Positions 43,520 through 51,827 of a stretch of DNA of 64,000 bases are shown in pieces. Made by a program: the position numbers and the translations under genes. The stretch's first letter is position 1. The number at the start of each line of letters is the position of its first letter. This DNA is from Methylobacterium sp. J-078 (lineage in GTDB: Bacteria > Pseudomonadota > Alphaproteobacteria > Rhizobiales > Beijerinckiaceae), in NCBI RefSeq assembly GCF_022829285.1, contig NZ_JAKSYI010000141.1, forward strand, positions 203,468 to 267,467. The letters are read 5' to 3'. The notes under the pieces are model-generated. The model was given only the letters and a program-made list of their open reading frames with translations. It was not told the origin of the DNA and searched no databases.

Positions 43520-44691
43520 ATCCCTTGCCCTCGCAGACGCGCCGGCCGATCCTCCTCGGCCTCGGCATCATGCTGGTCGCCTTCAACATGCGCCCGGCCC
43601 TGACCACCGTGGGGCCGCTCCTGGAGCGCATCCGCGCCGAGACGGGGCTCACCGCCGCCGGGGTGGCGTTCCTCACTACCCTGCCGGTGCTCTGCATCGG
43701 ACTCGCCTGCACCCTCGGCCCTCTGGTCATCCGGCGACTCGGCGCGGATCGCGGCGTGCTCCTCTCCGTGGCGATCGTCGCCCTCGGCTCGGGCCTGCGT
43801 GGCTTCGGGGGCACGGCGCCGCTCTTCGTCGGCGCCTGCTTGGCGGCCTTCGGGATCGGCCTCTCCGGGGTGCTGCTGCCCGGCCTCGTCAAGCGCGACT
43901 TTCCCGGCCAGACCGGCGTGGTCACCGGCCTCTACACCATGGTGCTCTGCCTCGGGGCGGCCGCAGGCGCCGGCCTGTCCGTGCCCCTCGCCGACCGGCT
44001 CGGCGGCTGGCCCACGGCCCTCGCGCTTTGGGCGGTCCCGGCCGTGCTCGCGACGCTGGCTTGGCTTCCATTTGCCAAGGCGCGGGAGACCGTGGCCGGC
44101 GCGGCCCGGCCCCGAAGCCTGTGGCGCGATCCTCTGGCCTGGCAGGTCACGGGCTTCATGGGCCTGCAATCGTCGCTGGCCTACATCATGTTCGGCTGGC
44201 TGCCCCTGGTTCTGCACAACCGGGGCTTGAGCGCGATCGATGCCGGCTTCGTGTCCTCGCTCATGAGCATCGGTCAGGCCCCGGCGGCACTCCTGGTGCC
44301 GTCCTTCGCGGCCCGCGTGCGCGACCAGCGCGGCTTCGCCGCCGGCCTGCTCGGCCTCTGCATCCTGTCGCTGGTCGCCCTGGTCTACGGCCCGCTCGCC
44401 TGGGCGCTCCCGATCGGCATGGCGCTCGGCGCCGGCCTCGGCGGCCTGTTCGGCCTGGGCCTGACCATCATCGTTCTGCGCGCCCGCGATCCCGGCGCGG
44501 CGGGCAACCTCGCGGCGATGTCGCAGAGCGTCGGCTACACCGTGGCGTCCCTCGGTCCCTTGAGCTTCGGGTTGGTCCACGATCTCACGGGCACCTGGAC
44601 CGCATCGACGGTCCTGTTCTGCGCCATCGCGGCCGGCGCGTTCCTGTGCAGTCTGGGGGCGGGGCGCGACCGCTACGTGGGCAAGGCCTGA
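43516..44691 (+). CDS. MFS transporter, CynX/NimT-like
   Basis: 391 residues, about twelve membrane helices. The opening LGIMLVAFNMRPALTTVGPLLERIRAETGL is the family-typical N terminus of cyanate/nitroimidazole-type MFS proteins (CynX, NimT/YeaN), and GLYTMVLCLGAAAGAGLSVPLADRLGG is also conserved. No cynS or other substrate hint is near, so substrate is unassigned. Overlap with lnt (ATGA) suggests co-transcription although most alphaproteobacteria have other genes after lnt. Confidence 0.85.
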   Translation: MNPLPSQTRRPILLGLGIMLVAFNMRPALTTVGPLLERIRAETGLTAAGVAFLTTLPVLCIGLACTLGPLVIRRLGADRGVLLSVAIVALGSGLRGFGGTAPLFVGACLAAFGIGLSGVLLPGLVKRDFPGQTGVVTGLYTMVLCLGAAAGAGLSVPLADRLGGWPTALALWAVPAVLATLAWLPFAKARETVAGAARPRSLWRDPLAWQVTGFMGLQSSLAYIMFGWLPLVLHNRGLSAIDAGFVSSLMSIGQAPAALLVPSFAARVRDQRGFAAGLLGLCILSLVALVYGPLAWALPIGMALGAGLGGLFGLGLTIIVLRARDPGAAGNLAAMSQSVGYTVASLGPLSFGLVHDLTGTWTASTVLFCAIAAGAFLCSLGAGRDRYVGKA

Positions 44692-44744
44692 GGGACCGGA
44701 TTCGGGCAAGCCGAGCCGGCCGACCTGACCGGCCATGAATCGGC

Positions 44745-45239
44745 TCAGAGCGTCTTCACGTAGCGCCAGGCTTCCATCCCGTCCTCGTAGTAGTCCGGGA
44801 TGACGGCGAAGCAGTTGTAGCCGCGCCGCTCGTAGAGGCGGATGCCGGCGCCGTTGTCGGCGCGGACTTCGAGGCGCAGGCGTGTGCAGCCATGGGCGCG
44901 GGCCTCGGCCTCGGCGGCGTCGAGGACGAGGCTGCCGAGGCCGAGGCCCGACCGGGCCGGCGAGACCGCGATGGACGACAGGCGCGCCGCGCGGCTGCCA
45001 CGCCGGCGCTCCAGGGTGGCGGAGCCCACGAGGGTCGCCTGACCCGACTCGTCGCTGGTGATCGCCACGAGGAGCGACATGCTGGCCGAACGGATCGCGT
45101 GACGGATCGCCCGCCGCTCGGCCCGGTCGCCGACGAAGGCGGCATGTTCGAGGGCCACCAGCGCGTCGAGGTCGGCGAGCGTCGCCGGGCGGATCTCCAC
45201 CACCGGCGCCGGATCGGGCCTGATCGAGGTCGCGCTCAC
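44745..45239 (-). CDS. GNAT-family N-acetyltransferase
   Basis: 164 residues, RimI-like. Acetyl-CoA motif: SSIAVSPARSGLGLGSLVLDAAEAEARAHGCTRLRLEVRADNGAGIRLYERRGYNCFAVIPDYYEDGMEAWRYVK (parts: AVSPARSGLGLGSLVLDAA, EVRADNGAGIRLYERRGY). The GTG start at 45239 overlaps the opgD-like stop by four bases (GTGA). Target unknown. Confidence 0.85.
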   Translation of the reverse strand: MSATSIRPDPAPVVEIRPATLADLDALVALEHAAFVGDRAERRAIRHAIRSASMSLLVAITSDESGQATLVGSATLERRRGSRAARLSSIAVSPARSGLGLGSLVLDAAEAEARAHGCTRLRLEVRADNGAGIRLYERRGYNCFAVIPDYYEDGMEAWRYVKTL

Positions 45240-46804
45240 GAAGCGGTCCAGGGGTAGACCCAGGTCTCGGAGAGGGCGCGGCCGGAGGCGCGCAGGAAGA
45301 GGCGCAGGTCGGTCGACTGGCCCGGCGCCTCCAGGGTCACGTCGAGCGCCGCGCGCAGGCCCCGGACGTGCGGGTTCGGCGCCACCGAGGTGGCGGTGAT
45401 CCGGCCGGACGAGGTGGTCGCCACCACCTCCACGCGGCTCGGATCGGCGCGGAAATAGTCGAGGTCGCCGCCGGCGAAATCCACGAGGAAGCGCCGGGTC
45501 AGGCCGCCCTTCGCCTCCTCGGCCTTGGCGGTGCCGCTCGCCACCGGGGCGACGCTGAAGGTGTTGACCACATGTCCTCCGGGATGGAGCGCCGCGCCGC
45601 CGACCGCGCGGACCCGGTAGGACAGGGAGACCGGCGTGCCCGCCGGATAGGTGCTCGCCGGACGCCAGCACGCGACCACGTTGTCGTTGGTCTCCGTGTC
45701 GGTGGGCAGCTCCATCAGCATCACCGCGCCTTCGCCCCAGGCGCCGTCCGGCTCCACGAAGTAGCCGGGCCGGCGGTCGTAGGACGCCTCGAGATCCTGG
45801 TAGGACTCGAAGCGGCGGTCGCGCTGCATCAGGCCGAACCCCTTCGGGTCGCGGTCGGCGAAGGACGAGATGCGCCGTTCGCGCGGGTCGTGCAGGGGCC
45901 GCCAGAGCCATTCGCCGCTGCCCGCCGCCATCTGGAGCCCGTCCGAATCGTGCAGTTCCGGCCGGTAATCGTCGGCGTGGCGGCGGTCGTTCTCGCCGAT
46001 GAAGAACATCGAGGTCAGGGGTGCGAGGCCCACCGTCGCGAGGTCCACCCGGGGGATCAGGGTCGTGCGCACCGCCACGCTGGTCTCGTCGCCTGGCATC
46101 ACCGTGAACTGGTAGGCGCCGGTGAGCGAGGGACCGTCGAGGAGCGCGTGGATCACCAGGGCGGCGTCGGTCTTCTCCGGCACGCCGACCCAGAACTCCC
46201 GGAAGACCGGAAATTCCTCCGGGCCGCCCTTGCCCTCGACATTGACGGCGAGTCCCCGGGCCGAGAGGCCGTAGAGCTGGTCGCGGCCGAGGAAGCGGTA
46301 GTAGCTCGCCCCCAGGAAGACGATGAGTTCGTCGAGGAGGTTCGGCTTGTTGAGCGGCGCGTGGATGCGCAGGCCCGCGAAGCCGAGATCGACCGGCAGC
46401 GCCTTGTCGAGCTTGGTGCGCCCCATGTCGTAGAGGCTCGACTGATAGGCGATCGGCGTCGCCACGCCGCCGCGCACGAGGTTCACCGTCACCGGGCGCG
46501 TATAGAGAAAGCCGAGGTGGAAGAGCTGGAGCCGGAACGGACTTCCCTCACCGAGGAACGCCTTCTCGGGTTTGAAGCGGATGTCCCGCCAAGCATCGTA
46601 GTCGAGCTTGGCGATCGGCGCCGGCAGAGCCGGAATCCGCGGGTCGTACGCGACCTTGGCGAGGTCCCGCGCCCGGCGCTCCACGTCGGCGAAGCCGAAC
46701 GGGGTGGTGGGACGCCCCTCCTGAGCCTGCGCCGTGTAGGGGCCGCCGAGGAGGGCGGCCCCCGCCAGGGCCTGGACGAGGTTGCGCCGGTTGAGTTCTG
46801 TCAT
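45236..46804 (-). CDS. Periplasmic glucan biosynthesis protein, OpgG/OpgD family
   Basis: Controls structure or backbone branching of osmoregulated periplasmic glucans. 522 residues with an N-terminal twin-arginine-like signal (ELNRRNLVQALAGAALLG) cleaved near AQA; OpgD, not OpgG, is the Tat-exported member, so OpgD-like is favoured. Mature protein has the family signature FGFADVERRARDLAKVAYDP and GLYDMGRTKLDKA-type regions (here YQSSLYDMGRTKLDKALPVDLG). The glucosyltransferase OpgH is not in the window. The frame runs open upstream to 47500 but that part is the reverse of the odc leader. Confidence 0.88.
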   Translation of the reverse strand: MTELNRRNLVQALAGAALLGGPYTAQAQEGRPTTPFGFADVERRARDLAKVAYDPRIPALPAPIAKLDYDAWRDIRFKPEKAFLGEGSPFRLQLFHLGFLYTRPVTVNLVRGGVATPIAYQSSLYDMGRTKLDKALPVDLGFAGLRIHAPLNKPNLLDELIVFLGASYYRFLGRDQLYGLSARGLAVNVEGKGGPEEFPVFREFWVGVPEKTDAALVIHALLDGPSLTGAYQFTVMPGDETSVAVRTTLIPRVDLATVGLAPLTSMFFIGENDRRHADDYRPELHDSDGLQMAAGSGEWLWRPLHDPRERRISSFADRDPKGFGLMQRDRRFESYQDLEASYDRRPGYFVEPDGAWGEGAVMLMELPTDTETNDNVVACWRPASTYPAGTPVSLSYRVRAVGGAALHPGGHVVNTFSVAPVASGTAKAEEAKGGLTRRFLVDFAGGDLDYFRADPSRVEVVATTSSGRITATSVAPNPHVRGLRAALDVTLEAPGQSTDLRLFLRASGRALSETWVYPWTAS

Positions 46805-46951
46805 GCGCCCGGGACCCGCCCACTCTTGAGAACCGTGCGCTAGATGGCCGGTTCGCCGGCCGTTGGGAAGGGGCGTGCCGGGCCCGGCGCGACGTTTGTG
46901 CAACATGCCGGACCGTGCGGGGATATCGCACCCGAAAAACACGATTTTCCC

Positions 46952-46980
46952 TTGTCGCCGGAATACCCTGACCGTATATC
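46952..46980 (+). promoter_or_regulatory. Probable promoter of odc
   Basis: TTGTCG, 17-bp spacer, TATATC, with transcription starting near 46987. This gives the ornithine decarboxylase transcript an untranslated leader of about 480 nt. Confidence 0.55.
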
Positions 46981-46986
46981 CGCCTT

Positions 46987-47466
46987 GCCCAATTTCGCAC
47001 GTGCCTGTGGCCGCGTGTCGGTTGGTGGGCATCCGGCCAACTGCCGGACAGCCGCCAGGGGTCTTAAAGGATCGATGGTCGACAGGGTGGATTCCCTCCG
47101 GCCGGCATCCAGGTGGCGACACCGGACCCCGACAACAACCGGCAGCCGGAGGCGAAACCGGCGAACCCCGCTCTCCACGGGGGACGCAGCTTAAAGCAAC
47201 GACGAACGGGCTTTTTTGGTCTCGTCGGCCCTCCAAAGGCCGGCACCGAAGAGGCTTGTTTCTCTTTGCCCGGCGTGCGGTGGGGATCTCCCTTCCAATC
47301 CAAGGCAGCTTCCGGGTGCTCTCGCGCCCGCGTTCGACGTCGTGTCTCCAAAGCACGCCGCGCGACGCGTCGCAGCGCCCCCAGACGCCGGACGGCTCAC
47401 GTCGTCCAGACATTCGACAGCGCGCCCCGCGTGAGGGCGCTCGCGAACCTGTGGGTTGGAACGACC
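46987..47466 (+). promoter_or_regulatory. Long 5' leader of odc, possible speF-type RNA
   Basis: 480 nt upstream of the ornithine decarboxylase start. Contents: hairpin 47032-47048 (TCCGGC-caact-GCCGGA), leader-peptide frame 47075-47194, a TTTTTT run at 47212-47217 enclosed by CGACGA/TCGTCG arms (47200-47205, 47222-47227), and a stem GCGCCC/GGGCGC (47422-47440) just before the start codon. From memory, a speF leader motif (Rfam RF00518) of several hundred nt precedes ornithine decarboxylase in alphaproteobacteria, so this is the expected position; no alignment was possible here. The 662-bp interval 46805-47466 holds no conventional gene. Confidence 0.5.
47075..47194 (+). CDS. Putative 39-residue Arg-rich leader peptide
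   Basis: ATG preceded by AAAGGA (short spacing). 39 residues beginning MVDRVDSLRPASRWRHR and ending in LSTGDAA, TAA stop. Ten of 39 residues are arginine, in the last third as RRRNRR. The arginine codons are AGG three times, CGA three times, CGG four times, and never CGC or CGT, which dominate in the neighbouring genes. Rare-codon Arg clusters are a hallmark of leader peptides that sense charged tRNA or polyamine precursors; it could equally be chance in non-coding RNA. Confidence 0.4.
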   Translation: MVDRVDSLRPASRWRHRTPTTTGSRRRNRRTPLSTGDAA

Positions 47467-48633
47467 ATGACCGATCGTATCCGCGATTTCCTGCGCGCAC
47501 GCCGCGACATGGGCCAGGACGAGGGCCCGGTGATGGTGCTCGACCTCGAGGTCGTGCGGGACAACTACACGGCGTTCAGTCGCGCGCTCCCCGACACCCG
47601 CGTGTTCTACGCCGTGAAGGCGAACCCGGCGCCGGAAGTTCTGCGTCTCCTCGCCGAGATGGGCTCGTGCTTCGACACCGCCTCGGTGGTCGAGGTCGAG
47701 ATGGCGCTCGCCGCCGGCGCCACCGCAGACCGCGTCTCCTTCGGCAACACCATCAAGAAGGAGCGCTGCATCACCCGCGCCCTCAAGCTCGGCGTGCGCC
47801 TGTTCGCCGTCGATTGCGAGGCCGAGGTCGAGAAGATTTCGCGCGCCGCCGAGGCGGCCGGCGTGGATGCCGCCTACGTGCAGGTGTTCTGCCGCATCCT
47901 CTGCGACGGGGCCGGTGCCGAATGGCCTCTGTCGCGCAAGTTCGGCTGCGTGCCCGAGATGGCGGTCGACGTGCTGGAGCATGCCTACCGCCAGGGCCTG
48001 ACCGCCTACGGCGTCTCGTTCCATGTCGGTTCGCAGCAGGGCAACACCGGCGCCTGGGACGGCGCGCTCGCCTCCGCCGCCATGATCTTCGCCGAATGCG
48101 CCCAGCGCGGCATCAGCCTGCAGATGGTCAATCTCGGCGGTGGCTTCCCGACCAAGTACCTCAAGGCGGTGCCGGGCGTGGAATCCTACGGCGACGCGAT
48201 CTTCCGCGCGCTCACCAAGCACTTCGGCAACCGCATGCCCGAAACCATCATCGAGCCGGGCCGCGGCATGGTCGGCAATGCCGGCATGATCGAGGCCGAG
48301 GTGGTGCTCGTCTCGAAGAAGTCCGACGCCGAGGACGAGGTGCGCTGGGTCTATCTCGACATCGGCAAGTTCGGTGGTCTCGCCGAGACCATGGACGAAT
48401 CGATCCGCTACGCGATCCGCACCGAGCACGACGAGGACCGCATGTCCCCCTGCGTGCTCGCCGGCCCGACCTGCGATTCGGCCGACGTGCTCTACGAGAA
48501 GGTGCCGTATCCGCTGCCCGTGTCGCTCTCCATCGGCGACAAGGTGCTGATCGAGGGCGCCGGCGCCTACACCACCACCTATGCGGCGGTGGCGTTCAAC
48601 GGCTTCCCGCCCCTTCAGCAATACGTCATCTAA
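47467..48633 (+). CDS. odc: Ornithine/lysine decarboxylase (alanine-racemase fold)
   Basis: PLP enzyme making putrescine from ornithine, possibly cadaverine from lysine. 388 residues, fold type III. Motifs: FYAVKANPAPEVLRLLAEMG with the PLP lysine, FHVGSQ, MVNLGGGFPTKYL, IIEPGRGMVGNAG and GPTCDSADVLYEKV with the active-site Cys from the partner subunit. Similar in length to eukaryotic-type ODC used by alphaproteobacteria. Start ATG at 47467. Followed by an acetyltransferase and then homospermidine synthase. Confidence 0.93.
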   Translation: MTDRIRDFLRARRDMGQDEGPVMVLDLEVVRDNYTAFSRALPDTRVFYAVKANPAPEVLRLLAEMGSCFDTASVVEVEMALAAGATADRVSFGNTIKKERCITRALKLGVRLFAVDCEAEVEKISRAAEAAGVDAAYVQVFCRILCDGAGAEWPLSRKFGCVPEMAVDVLEHAYRQGLTAYGVSFHVGSQQGNTGAWDGALASAAMIFAECAQRGISLQMVNLGGGFPTKYLKAVPGVESYGDAIFRALTKHFGNRMPETIIEPGRGMVGNAGMIEAEVVLVSKKSDAEDEVRWVYLDIGKFGGLAETMDESIRYAIRTEHDEDRMSPCVLAGPTCDSADVLYEKVPYPLPVSLSIGDKVLIEGAGAYTTTYAAVAFNGFPPLQQYVI

Positions 48634-48771
48634 ACCTCTTCAAGGTCATGACGCGACGGCCGGGTGCTCTCGAAGGAGGGCGTCCGGCATCGCAGCCCCA
48701 ACACCCGCCCCGTGCAGCCCGCCTGCACGGATCGTCTCGTCGCCTGCCCAACGTTCGGGAAGGGTGCGGCC

Positions 48772-49344
48772 TTGGTCCAGATCCGTGATGAAGTGGCCGG
48801 TGACGTCGTCGCCCGCGAACACCTTCTCGATGCCTGCTTCGGCGAAGCGCGTCGACTGAAGACGTCCGAGCGTCTGCGCGAGGGCCGGCTTCCCGCCGAA
48901 GGCCTCGCGTTGATCGCCGAGCAGGAGGGCCTCGTCGTCGGCACCTGTCGCCTCTGGCACGTGGAGGCGGATCACCGCCGGCCGGCGCTGCTGCTCGGGC
49001 CGCTGGCGGTCGATCCGGCCATCCAGGGGCTCGGCCTCGGCTCGATCCTGACGCGGGCCGCCCTGCGCAGGGCGGATATTCTCGGCCACGGCGCAGTCCT
49101 GCTCATGGGGGACGCGCCCTACTACGCGCGCTTCGGCTTCTCGGCCGGGCTCGCGGAGGGGCTGTTCATGCCCGGTCCGTTCGAGCGCGAGCGCTTCCTC
49201 GGGCTGGAACTGCGCCCGGGGACTCTCTCCGGCGCGCGCGGCATCCTGCGCGCGGCGGGTGCCTGGGACCAAGCGACACCCACGCCGATCGTTCCGGAGG
49301 CCCTCGTCGAGACCGGCGCGGCGTCCCGACGACGGGTCGCCTGA
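48772..49344 (+). CDS. GNAT-family N-acetyltransferase
   Basis: 190 residues from the TTG at 48772, chosen because GGGAAGGG lies seven bases upstream; an earlier in-frame GTG at 48664 has no such site. Acetyl-CoA motif LGPLAVDPAIQGLGLGSILTRAALRRA and DAPYYARFGFSAGLAEGLFMPGPFERERFLGLEL, resembling YhbS-like predicted N-acetyltransferases. Position between odc and hss raises polyamine acetylation as a possibility, but the protein belongs to a general family. Confidence 0.8.
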   Translation: MVQIRDEVAGDVVAREHLLDACFGEARRLKTSERLREGRLPAEGLALIAEQEGLVVGTCRLWHVEADHRRPALLLGPLAVDPAIQGLGLGSILTRAALRRADILGHGAVLLMGDAPYYARFGFSAGLAEGLFMPGPFERERFLGLELRPGTLSGARGILRAAGAWDQATPTPIVPEALVETGAASRRRVA

Positions 49345-49368
49345 CGCTCTGTCCGGCGCGGCACCGGC

Positions 49369-49545
49369 TCAGACGTTGGTGTGATGGTCCGCCTTGGCGG
49401 CGAGGTCGCAGCGGCGCTGGAAGGCGGCGTCGTGGCGGCGGGTGACGGCGCGGAGCAGCGAAGCCGCGAGGGTGATGATGCCGGGATCGCGGTCGATGGG
49501 CTCGTCGACGGGAGCGGCAAGGCGCGAGGTGATGAGTGCGAGCAT
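49369..49545 (-). CDS. Possible 58-residue small protein
   Basis: Starts MLALITSRLAAPVDEPIDRD and ends in a His/Asn/Ala region (KADHHTNV). Helical, unrecognised. Codon use is genome-like, but no ribosome-binding site is seen. It fills part of the 513-bp interval 49345-49857. The rest of that interval holds a TTGCA-G-TGCAA repeat (49601-49611) and a 6-bp CGCGGG/CCCGCG stem (49698-49713). Confidence 0.35.
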   Translation of the reverse strand: MLALITSRLAAPVDEPIDRDPGIITLAASLLRAVTRRHDAAFQRRCDLAAKADHHTNV

Positions 49546-49857
49546 GGCAAAGGTCCGTGGTGTAAGGGGCCGGACGCTTCCTCGGGTCGCTCTTGTTCTG
49601 TTGCAGTGCAATATCGGTGCGGCGCGGGATGCCCGCAATGTGTTTCGGTGGGATGACGCCCTGCGCTCAGGGCATGCGCGCCGTAACGCTTCCGAAACGC
49701 GGGTTTCCCCGCGCGGTTGACCGGCGCGGCCGCAAACGTCACTGAGCCCGTCGCTTGTTCGTCATTTCCGGCGCCTAAGGCATGCGGTCGCGACGCGGCG
49801 ACCCAAAGCACGCGCAAAAGTCGCGCAAGACACGCGTATGAGAAGGATCTCCTGCCC

Positions 49858-51303
49858 ATGACCGAAGCCGCAACCTCCTGGCCCGTCCACGGCCGCATCA
49901 CCGGCCCCATCGTGATGATCGGCTTCGGCTCCATCGGACGCGGCACCCTTCCGCTGATCGAGCGGCACTTCACGTACGACAAGGCCCGCTTCACGGTCAT
50001 CGAACCCTCCGACGCGCATCGGTCGCTCGCCGAGCAGCACGGCCTGCGCTTCGAGCAGGTTGCGCTCACCAAGGAGAATTATCGCGACGTGCTGACGCCG
50101 CTCCTCACCGAGGGCGGCGGCCAGGGGTTCTGCGTGAACCTCTCGGTCGACACCTCGTCGCGGGCGATCATGGAGCTCTGCCGCGAGCTCGGCGCCTTCT
50201 ACATCGACACCGTGGCCGAACCCTGGCCGGGCTTCTACTTCGACAAGAACAAGAGCCAGGGCGACCGCACCAACTACGCGCTGCGCCAGGAGATCCTGGA
50301 CGCCCGCACCGCCTCGCCCGGCGGCACCACCGCGGTCTCCTGCTGCGGCGCGAACCCCGGCATGGTCTCGTGGTTCGTGAAGCAGGCGCTGCTGAACATC
50401 GCCGGTGACCTCGGCCTGAAGACCCCCGAGCCGAAGGACCGCGCCGGCTGGGCCGCCCTCATGCGCGAGGTCGGCGTCAAGGGCGTCCACATCGCCGAGC
50501 GCGACACGCAGCGCGCCAAGTCGGCCAAGCCCATGGGCGTCTTCGTCAACACCTGGTCGGTGGAGGGCTTCGTCTCCGAGGGCAATCAGCCGGCCGAGCT
50601 CGGCTGGGGCACCCACGAGACCTGGATGCCGGAGAATGGCCGCGAGCAGGAGAAGGGCTCGCGCTGCGCGATCTACCTGCTCCAGCCCGGCGCCGACACC
50701 CGCGTGCGCTCCTGGACGCCGACCGCGCAGTCGCAATACGCCTTCCTCGTCACCCACAACGAGGCCGTGTCGATCTCCGACTACTACACGGTGCTGGAGG
50801 GCGAGCGCGCCGCCTACCGGCCGACCTGCCACTACGCCTATCACCCCGCCAACGACGCGGTGCTCTCGCTGCACGAGATGTTCGGCAACGGCGGCAAGGT
50901 CCAGGAGACGATCCACATCCTCGACGAGACCGAGATCGTGGACGGCATCGACGAACTCGGCGTGCTCCTCTACGGCCACGCCAAGAATGCCTACTGGTAC
51001 GGCTCGCAGCTCTCCATCGAGGAGACCCGCCGGATCGCCCCCTACCAGAACGCCACCGGCCTGCAGGTGACCTCCGCCGTGCTCGCCGGCATGGTCTGGG
51101 CCCTCGAGAACCCGGAGGCCGGCATCGTCGAGGCGGACGAGATGGATTTCCGCCGCTGCCTCGAAGTGCAGACGCCGTATCTCGGCCCCGTCATCGGCGT
51201 CTACACTGACTGGACCCCCCTGACCGGCCGCCCCGGCCTGTTCCCCGAGGACATCGACACCAGCGATCCCTGGCAGTTCCGCAACGTGCTCGTGCACGGC
51301 TGA
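49858..51303 (+). CDS. hss: Homospermidine synthase
   Basis: NAD-dependent enzyme that joins two putrescines to make sym-homospermidine, an alphaproteobacterial polyamine. 481 residues. Rossmann start IVMIGFGSIGRGTLPLIERH, then VNLSVDTSSRAIMELCRELGAFYIDT, the AEPWPGFYF region, and DAVLSLHEMFGNGGKVQETIHIL. ATG at 49858 with GAAGGA 12 bases upstream. Substrate is supplied by odc 1.2 kb upstream on the same strand. A long terminator follows. Confidence 0.96.
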   Translation: MTEAATSWPVHGRITGPIVMIGFGSIGRGTLPLIERHFTYDKARFTVIEPSDAHRSLAEQHGLRFEQVALTKENYRDVLTPLLTEGGGQGFCVNLSVDTSSRAIMELCRELGAFYIDTVAEPWPGFYFDKNKSQGDRTNYALRQEILDARTASPGGTTAVSCCGANPGMVSWFVKQALLNIAGDLGLKTPEPKDRAGWAALMREVGVKGVHIAERDTQRAKSAKPMGVFVNTWSVEGFVSEGNQPAELGWGTHETWMPENGREQEKGSRCAIYLLQPGADTRVRSWTPTAQSQYAFLVTHNEAVSISDYYTVLEGERAAYRPTCHYAYHPANDAVLSLHEMFGNGGKVQETIHILDETEIVDGIDELGVLLYGHAKNAYWYGSQLSIEETRRIAPYQNATGLQVTSAVLAGMVWALENPEAGIVEADEMDFRRCLEVQTPYLGPVIGVYTDWTPLTGRPGLFPEDIDTSDPWQFRNVLVHG

Positions 51304-51317
51304 GACCATGCTTCCTG

Positions 51318-51348
51318 CGTCCCCGGCACGGCTGCCGTGCCGGGGACG
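51318..51348 (+). terminator. hss terminator
   Basis: 14-bp perfect stem (51318-51331 and 51335-51348, loop CTG) 15 bases after the hss stop. It is followed by TTCCG rather than a T-run, so termination may rest on stem strength. Confidence 0.65.
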
Positions 51349-51457
51349 TTCCGATGCATCCGAAGCCCGTTGTGCCCGGGACTGACGGACGGCTACGATG
51401 GCGTCGCGCTGAAATCCGCGTTCCCGTCTTCGTCTCCAGCCAGGACTGAGTTGCCCG

Positions 51458-51802
51458 GTGCCTCACTTCGAAGATTTCTACGCCAACAAGCTGCGCGGGT
51501 CGCTCGGGGTTACCGACGCCGAATCGATCCTCGACCTGCGCGAGACCAATCGCCCGACGGCGGAGGCGTCCCTGGCGGACATGCTGGAACGCAGCCGCTT
51601 CGGAAAGGGGAAGACCGTGGCGATCCGCCTCGCTCCACCGCCGGAGGGCGGCGGCGAAACGCTGTTCCAGCCGATCGGACGCCTGCTCCTCGACGCCAAG
51701 CGCAAGGGCTTCGTCGATCGCCTCCAGACCTTGCCGGCCGGCGACGGGCTCGGCTTCTACGTGGCACTATCCGGCAAGGCCGCGCGTTCCTCCGACGGAT
51801 GA
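51458..51802 (+). CDS. Conserved hypothetical protein, 114 aa
   Basis: GTG start at 51458. No family recognised. Predicted mixed alpha/beta, no signal or membrane segment. Contains a charged N-terminal part (FEDFYANKLRGSLGVTDAESILDLRE) and FQPIGRLLLDAKRKGFVDRLQTL. It ends 26 bp before the DUF1206 gene, suggesting an operon of unknown role. Confidence 0.55.
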   Translation: MPHFEDFYANKLRGSLGVTDAESILDLRETNRPTAEASLADMLERSRFGKGKTVAIRLAPPPEGGGETLFQPIGRLLLDAKRKGFVDRLQTLPAGDGLGFYVALSGKAARSSDG

Positions 51803-51827
51803 CGTCGCTGGGACCCCGGGAAACGCC

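Noticed and set aside
47113..47466. N-terminal extension of ornithine decarboxylase into its leader
   Set aside because: Sequence before MTDRIRDFLRA is not family-like and lies in the predicted leader; the PLP lysine spacing fits the 47467 start.
45236..47500. One 754-residue minus-strand frame covering opgD and the odc leader
   Set aside because: Only 46804 and downstream matches the family, the part beyond it is the reverse of the odc leader and lacks domain similarity.
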